Shown here: piece by piece, positions 58,679-64,000 of the stretch
How the letters are laid out: each line of letters starts with the position of its first letter
How positions within the stretch are numbered: position 1 is the first letter of the stretch
From: Verrucomicrobiales bacterium
GTDB taxonomy: Bacteria; Verrucomicrobiota; Verrucomicrobiia; Limisphaerales; UBA11358
Assembly: GCA_028712475.1 (NCBI GenBank)
Contig: JAQTQB010000009.1
Location: 62,001 to 126,000 of the forward strand
Direction: 5' to 3'
Length of the DNA stretch: 64,000 nt
The notes under the pieces: generated by a model
The model's database searches: none
What the model was told of the DNA's origin: nothing
What the model saw: only the letters and a program-made list of their open reading frames with translations
Position numbers and translations under genes: made by a program

Positions 58679-61058
58679 TCGCTCCTGCCGGCACAGAGCT
58701 CGGCACAAATCCGCCCGGCGCAACCGGCAATCCGCCGCTGCCGAGGACAATGAAACTGCTGATGTTGCCGCTCAATCGCACCCCGCAATCAGGCTGCAGT
58801 AGCGTTTCCGCGTCCAGCAGATTGCCGGGCAGTGCGACCAGGCTGGCGCTCAAGTCCACGTTGGGCGCGGTGACAGTTACAGTGCCGGGCAAGCCGAATG
58901 GCGCGGTCGCATCAATGATGCTCTGTGATTGGAAAAAGTAATCGGATTGAATGGTGATGTTGCCACCGTTGCCGAAACTGGATTTGGAAATGAGTGAGCT
59001 GTCGTTCAAGATCAGGAACGAAGGATCAATCGTGATATTGCCGCCGTTCCCGAAGCCGCTGCCCGTCGAGTCCGCCTGGCCGGTCAGTATGCTGTGAAGA
59101 AGATAGACAAGTCTGGAGGCAGCCACTTCAATGTTACCACCGTCCAACCCGGCTTGCGCGGTGATCTGACTGTTCTCCAGCTTGATATTGGATCCGGCGA
59201 TAACGCTGATGTCGCCGCCGCTGCTGCCCGGTGCAGACGTGCTGACCGCGCTGTTATTCATGAGCATGATGTCCTGGTCAGCACGAAGCGAAATCTTGCC
59301 CGCCTGGCCGGCATCCAAGCCTTCAGCCCGGATCGTCGAACCATTGGCGAGCGTCAGATTTCCCGCTGTGACTTCAATGTTGCCGCCGGAGCCCAGACCA
59401 TAGCTGGTGGTGAAGATTGAACCCATGTGCTCCAGTTCAAGCGAGCCGGCGTTGATTTGAATGTTGCCGCCGGGCGCGGGTGAATCGGAACTGGTAGTTA
59501 CGGCCTGGATGCCGGTCAGAAAATCCTGTCCATCAGCCAAAGCTGTTTGCCCGTTGATATTCATCGAATCGGCCGTGATTTGAACATCGCCACCGTTCCC
59601 CGAGCCGAACGTGCCTGCGGTTATGATCGAGCCGCTGAAAAGATTGATTGATTGGGCATTGATGTTGACGAGACCCGCCCGGCCCGAGCCAAACGAGGCC
59701 GCGAGGATCGTGGCGCCATTTTGCATTTCGAGCGTGCCGGTGTTGATGAAAATGTCGCCCGCATTTCCGCCGCCTTCGATCTGCTGGGAGTTGGCAGAAA
59801 TCTGCGTGGGCGTGGTCAGCAGCGCGTCCAGCAGAATCGAAGTAGCCGAGATGTTGATCCGACCGGCATTTCCTGCGCCGAATGTGGCCGAGGAAATCTG
59901 CGCGCTGTTGACCAGTTCGAGGCTGCCTGTCTGGATCACTATGTCGCCGCCCTTGCCGGTGCCGCCGCCTAGGAACAAATCGCCCGTAGCCGTCGAAATC
60001 TCGGTTAACGGATTAAAATTATCGTCAATCAAACCTCCGCCATCCAGCCGGATGGACTGGGCGTTGATGACTATGTTTCCGCCTGCGCCAAGACCGGCGG
60101 TTGAGAGGCTCTTGATCTGGCCGCCGTTGATCAGGGTCAAATCATTGGCCACGGCGACGTCTATTCCTCTGCCATCGGTGGAACCGGTGGTGTTGGCCTG
60201 GATGACTGAATTATCCACCGCAAGTTGACCGCTGCGGATGACGATGCGTCCGCCGCCATCACCGCTGGCATCCAGTTGCGCGAGGTTCTGCAAATTGATC
60301 TGGCCTTGCTGTGGAAACGCCGCGTTGAACTCCGCGACGCTTGACGCCGTCGGATCCACCGGGACTTCTCCAGCAGACAGGACGCTCACAACATTGATTT
60401 GCCCCTGCGGCGCCTGCACCGATCCGCCGTCAATGGTAATGTCACCACCAACGAGCGAGAGTGTTTGACCGTCCTGCACAGAGAGCGTGGATTGCTGCAC
60501 GGCGATGCTGCCGGAATTGCCCCCCAGAAAACCGAAGGCACTGACCGGTGCGGTGCTTAAACCAGAATCGTCGGCGTCCAGCGACGCCACGAAGCGGGCA
60601 CCATCGGCCAGTTTAAGGTAGTTGGCCGTGCTGGCTGCGAACGAGCCGCTAACATCCACTGCGGCGTTGGGGCCGAAGATGACTCCGTTTGGGTTGATGA
60701 AGAAAAAGTTGGCCCCTGCAATGCCGGAGCGAATGGTTCCATTGATGGACGAGGCGCTGCCGCCCGTCACCCGGCTCATGATGTTTTGGATGTTTGCAGG
60801 GCCGGTAAAGGTGGCGACATCTCCGGACACCAAGTTGAACTGTGAGAAGCTTTGGAAAAGGTTGTTCCCGCGCGTCAGGCCCATTCCGGCTGTGATGGTA
60901 TAATTCGGCCCTGACAAAGCCCCGCTGGTGCCAAACTTTCCGTCCAGAACGACTTGGGCCGGGCTGGATTTTTGGCCGGCTGACAACAGGATGGCCACCA
61001 TCCCGCCGGCAAGCAGGTGCGGCTCACGAAACCACCAACAGAGTTTTTTGGGGCTCAT
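58665..61058 (-). CDS. TpsA exoprotein (filamentous haemagglutinin N-terminal type)
   Basis: 797 residues from the ATG at 61058. Signal region ending near SSPAQVVLD. TPS domain with the NPNG motif in FFFINPNGVIFGPNAAV, then a right-handed beta-helix body of many G-N-I-x-I repeats (for example GNIVINAQSIRLDGGGLIDD). Exported by TpsB, whose gene overlaps its 3' end by 14 bases. Function could be adhesion or surface layer; not stated by sequence. Confidence 0.93.
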   Translation of the reverse strand: MSPKKLCWWFREPHLLAGGMVAILLSAGQKSSPAQVVLDGKFGTSGALSGPNYTITAGMGLTRGNNLFQSFSQFNLVSGDVATFTGPANIQNIMSRVTGGSASSINGTIRSGIAGANFFFINPNGVIFGPNAAVDVSGSFAASTANYLKLADGARFVASLDADDSGLSTAPVSAFGFLGGNSGSIAVQQSTLSVQDGQTLSLVGGDITIDGGSVQAPQGQINVVSVLSAGEVPVDPTASSVAEFNAAFPQQGQINLQNLAQLDASGDGGGRIVIRSGQLAVDNSVIQANTTGSTDGRGIDVAVANDLTLINGGQIKSLSTAGLGAGGNIVINAQSIRLDGGGLIDDNFNPLTEISTATGDLFLGGGTGKGGDIVIQTGSLELVNSAQISSATFGAGNAGRINISATSILLDALLTTPTQISANSQQIEGGGNAGDIFINTGTLEMQNGATILAASFGSGRAGLVNINAQSINLFSGSIITAGTFGSGNGGDVQITADSMNINGQTALADGQDFLTGIQAVTTSSDSPAPGGNIQINAGSLELEHMGSIFTTSYGLGSGGNIEVTAGNLTLANGSTIRAEGLDAGQAGKISLRADQDIMLMNNSAVSTSAPGSSGGDISVIAGSNIKLENSQITAQAGLDGGNIEVAASRLVYLLHSILTGQADSTGSGFGNGGNITIDPSFLILNDSSLISKSSFGNGGNITIQSDYFFQSQSIIDATAPFGLPGTVTVTAPNVDLSASLVALPGNLLDAETLLQPDCGVRLSGNISSFIVLGSGGLPVAPGGFVPSSVPAGANDKK

Positions 61059-61110
61059 TCGGCAAATGCCGTGTATTCTACAGTCTTCCAATTGTCAGCA
61101 CTGCGGCAGT

Positions 61111-62811
61111 TCACTTCAATTTTATGAATGCATACTGTGATGTCCCGTCGGGTAGGATTACAATGACCTTGTATGTGCCCTTGGTCCATCCCGTCGAATC
61201 CCAGTTGTAATGCCAGTCGTTTTGATAAACTGCATTTGCGTCAACAAGGTTGGCTCCAGCTACACAATTGTTGGAATAGGCCTGGATTATTACAACCGGC
61301 GGCTGTCCGCTCGTAATGGGTGTCGAGTCGCACATGAGGTCGAACTTGATGGGAATCTTGCTCCCTAGATTGATGGTCCGCAGCGGTGCGGAGCAGGTAC
61401 CGCCGGTGCCATTGATGGGCGAATAGAATCCTGAAAGGGTCAGGCTGGCCACGGTAACGTTTTGGGTGGCCGTGGTGGTGTTGCCGTTGCCGTCGTTGAA
61501 CGTCCAAGTCACAACGGTCGTCCCTGCGGTGGTAATCGGGAACGAGGTTGTTGTGGTTCCAGCTACCGTGCCCGCACAGTTATCCGTGGTTGTGGGCGTC
61601 GGTGGCGTGGCGGATGAACCGCAATAGCTATAAGTCAGATTCGTCAGGACCGGCTTCACGGGCGGGGTCACGTCCCGCACGTTGACGGTCTGGTTGGCGG
61701 TGCTGCCGTTGCCGTTGCCGTCGTCGAACCGCCAATGCACGGTGAAAGATCCTTGCATGTCATAGTTGGTGGGATCGGTTGTAACGCCTGTTACCAAATT
61801 GGATGTCCCGCTGCAGATATCAATGGTGGTTGGTGCTGGCACTTGAACCGAGCATTCGCCGGTTAAAACGGGCAGTGTGGGAACCACGGGCGGTGTGAGA
61901 TCCATGACGGTCACCGTGAACGTGCAGTTGGTTGAATTGCCGAACTGATCCTTGATGGTGACCACCACTGGTGTGACTCCGACGGGGAATGACGTATTGG
62001 CCGGCGGGCTATAATCGACCTGGATGTCCCCGCAACCGGCATACATCACCGGTTGATAAACCACCGGTTGCCCGCAGGTGACCACGATATTCGCCGGACA
62101 CTCTATCTCGAGGGGCAGGCTTTTGGCCTCGCCGTCATTCACGAAATAGAGATTCGTGATCGAGGTTTCTACAGTGAATGGAATCACCAGGGCATTGCAA
62201 TTGGAAGAATTTAGATCAAAAGGCCCCACCATCAAAACAAACCACTTCAACGAACTGTTCTCGTTCGTTTCCAGATCATCCGCGCTTTCGGGCGGTGTGG
62301 GGCTGGTGTATTCGTATCCGCGCAACAAAATAGCCGTGCCGGCTGTGGCCTTGGTGTTCACCACCAAAATGCCGGATTTACCATCAGGTGCGATGGTGGC
62401 TGAAGAGTCCATTTCCAAAGCTGCACAATCTGCCGGATTAACTTTGACCAGTTTATCCAAGGCAGCGTTGTCCGTCTTATCTCCATTGCTTCCCAGCGTG
62501 CTGGCCTTCCAAACGTAGCCCGAGCCACCTTTGATCCGGGCAACCGTGGCGGAGGACGAACCCTTGGGCAGCGGGGCGCCAGCGAAATACGTTGCCGTAT
62601 TGGTCATGGCCGCGCTGGGACTCGTCATGTTGGGTGTTTTGACAATGTTGGAATTGAGGGTTGATGAAGTGACATTGACGGACGCCCAGCCATATCCAGT
62701 GCCGTTCATTGCACCGGCCCAACCGGCCTTTGCCGTCTGACTGTGGTAAATGACCGCTCCAATGAGTATTGCGCACCCAACCTTGATGAACTGACCAATC
62801 ATTTTTTGCAT
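61111..62811 (-). CDS. Secreted HYR/PxKF-domain protein
   Basis: 566 residues, strong Shine-Dalgarno (aaggag 9 bases before the ATG). Signal peptide to about SQTAKAG. HYR-like domains begin near LEIECPANIVVTCGQPVVYQ and continue through TFTVTVMDLTPPVVP; the C-terminal PxKF-type domain has LSGFYSPINGTGGTCSAPLR and GSKIPIKFDLMCDS. Probably extracellular. It sits upstream of tpsA on the same strand with 52 bases between. Confidence 0.88.
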   Translation of the reverse strand: MQKMIGQFIKVGCAILIGAVIYHSQTAKAGWAGAMNGTGYGWASVNVTSSTLNSNIVKTPNMTSPSAAMTNTATYFAGAPLPKGSSSATVARIKGGSGYVWKASTLGSNGDKTDNAALDKLVKVNPADCAALEMDSSATIAPDGKSGILVVNTKATAGTAILLRGYEYTSPTPPESADDLETNENSSLKWFVLMVGPFDLNSSNCNALVIPFTVETSITNLYFVNDGEAKSLPLEIECPANIVVTCGQPVVYQPVMYAGCGDIQVDYSPPANTSFPVGVTPVVVTIKDQFGNSTNCTFTVTVMDLTPPVVPTLPVLTGECSVQVPAPTTIDICSGTSNLVTGVTTDPTNYDMQGSFTVHWRFDDGNGNGSTANQTVNVRDVTPPVKPVLTNLTYSYCGSSATPPTPTTTDNCAGTVAGTTTTSFPITTAGTTVVTWTFNDGNGNTTTATQNVTVASLTLSGFYSPINGTGGTCSAPLRTINLGSKIPIKFDLMCDSTPITSGQPPVVIIQAYSNNCVAGANLVDANAVYQNDWHYNWDSTGWTKGTYKVIVILPDGTSQYAFIKLK

Positions 62812-63320
62812 ACCTTGATTCTCCTTTAGACCGACTATAATAGTTTTTACAAGTTATCCGACTGTGGCCGCCCCTCCCCGCTCCCGCTTGAACAAAAGCT
62901 GAAAAGACATTGAGAAAAGCTTGATATCAAATTTACTCAAGCCAGGTCAATTTAAATTTATGAAAACTATAATTTTTATTAAGTTCAGAAATCTGTCAGT
63001 TGAATCCAATGGTCGTATCTCTTTTCCAGGACTTTCAGTTCAGGTTCGTTGTTCGTGGTGTATGGTCCTAGCTAGCGTGCTCACACTTTGGTAGTCCACA
63101 AAACCGAGCCGAGGCCAGCCGCCGGGCCAGTTTGCTTCATTCTTCCCATTGCCACACTTTGCACACGCTGCGCAATTTGCGTCAAAGCAGCCGGACTTTT
63201 TCCAAAAAGGCCGCGCTTCGAGTTGGGAATTCCCAGTAAAATCACCGCGATTTCCGGCTGATTCAACAGCGGGCCTTATCCGGCAAACAAACTGCTTTCA
63301 CACCGGATACATTGTTTTGG
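62812..63320. other. Intergenic region without recognised gene
   Basis: 509 bases, A+T-rich in its first third. It holds the Shine-Dalgarno and probable promoter of the HYR protein on the minus strand (a tattatag-like -10 near 62840). Short frames exist but none reads as protein. No repeat of the families above is seen. Confidence 0.6.
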
Positions 63321-64000
63321 ATGACATCTAATTCGCAGAAACGAATTCCTCCGGCATGGATTGGCTTCGTGCTCGCGGGCGGTGTGGTCTTGTCGCTGGT
63401 TCTGTTCTTCATGATTCGCGGGGGGGAGATGCGTGACTTGCAAACGAAGGCGGGCAATCTGGCCCACGAAAAAGTCGAGAAACTTCATGTGGACATGTTG
63501 CGCTCGATGGAGGTGTTGAATTCAGTTTCGTCGCTTTATGCCGCCCAGGGAAAAATTGAACGTGAACAGTTCCATGAATTTGTGCGGCAGGCCCTGCTCC
63601 GGCAGCCGGAAATCCAGGCGCTCTCCTGGAATCCGCGCGTGTCTGATGCCGGTCGGATGCGCTTTGAAACGATGGCGACGAACGGTTGCCCCGGCTATGA
63701 ATTGAGGGAATTGACAGATGCGGGTGAATTTGTTCCTGCCGCAAAGCGCAGCGAATATGTGCCGGTTCTTTTTATCGAACCGATTGACGGCAACGCCTCC
63801 GCGCTGGGTTACGATCTGGATTCCAATGCACGCCGTCTCGCCTCCATCGAGAAAGCCCGGGACACTGGTCTGCCAGTGGCCACGGCTCCAATCCGGCTGG
63901 CCCAGGAGCATGGTGACAAAAAGGGGTTTCTGGTTTTGCTGCCGGTTTATCAAGGAGAATCCACGCCCGTCAGCGTGGCTGAACGACGCGAACGGCTGGT
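63321..64000 (+). CDS. CHASE-domain sensor protein (3' end outside window)
   Basis: About 226 residues from the ATG at 63321 to the window edge. N-terminal helix (AWIGFVLAGGVVLSLVLFFM), then a CHASE extracellular domain: LSWNPRVSDAGRMRFETMA, the EYVPVLFIEPIDGNASALGY stretch and KARDTGLPVATAPIRLAQE. The output domain (kinase or cyclase) lies beyond the window. Confidence 0.9.
   Translation, partial: MTSNSQKRIPPAWIGFVLAGGVVLSLVLFFMIRGGEMRDLQTKAGNLAHEKVEKLHVDMLRSMEVLNSVSSLYAAQGKIEREQFHEFVRQALLRQPEIQALSWNPRVSDAGRMRFETMATNGCPGYELRELTDAGEFVPAAKRSEYVPVLFIEPIDGNASALGYDLDSNARRLASIEKARDTGLPVATAPIRLAQEHGDKKGFLVLLPVYQGESTPVSVAERRERL

Overview
The window looks like a chromosomal segment of a Verrucomicrobiota-type bacterium, probably of the Pedosphaera/Limisphaerales kind. 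This is inference from gene content: a CcoN-CcoO fusion, no rpmD or tuf in the ribosomal cluster, many dispersed palindromic repeats and mostly Shine-Dalgarno-free ribosomal genes. No database search was possible.

Layout. 1-5616: 3' end of rpoC, then rpsL, rpsG and fusA. 5617-6777: a large palindrome, a gene remnant and a PIN-domain toxin with its probable antitoxin. 6963-8929: rpsJ, rplC, rplD, rplW, closed by a strong terminator. 8981-14300: about 5 kb of foreign-looking DNA with a Y-family DNA polymerase, a C-terminally truncated C5 DNA methyltransferase, an Mrr-type nuclease, an MvaI/BcnI-type endonuclease lacking a clear start, and a Vsr nuclease. It splits the S10 operon between rplW and rplB. 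14311-27191: a new promoter and then rplB through rplQ, including secY, map, infA and rpoA. 27239-36844: mixed genes (zinc ribbon membrane protein, GNAT, CutA, glycolipid glycosyltransferase, HicBA, DUF559 nuclease, rsmI, GH3 glucosidase, GlcD-like oxidase, rpsT). The DNA before rsmI carries two extra partial copies of the rsmI start region. 37073-43275: a large hybrid histidine kinase, rpe, an EamA-type protein and a phosphohexomutase. 43438-51803: a cbb3 oxidase operon (ccoI, ccoS, fused ccoNO, ccoQ, one-haem ccoP, ccoG, fixH/ccoH, a TauE/SafE-like gene), then tRNA-Phe. 52029-61058: a TPR-CHAT protease-like protein, a CHASE2-adenylate/guanylate cyclase and a DUF928 protein, facing a two-partner secretion pair (TpsA, TpsB). 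61111-64000: a secreted HYR/PxKF protein and the start of a CHASE-domain sensor.

How it fits together. The first 27 kb supply translation and transcription machinery. The cbb3 operon supplies a high-affinity oxidase with its copper import, assembly and electron-transfer factors. The CHAT/cyclase/TPS block looks like a signalling and surface-secretion system, and is the best candidate for an undescribed system. The second main point is the repeat biology: palindromic elements about 70 bp long sit in frame inside two conserved enzymes (pgm-like and ccoI), and shorter repeat scars sit in the same genes.
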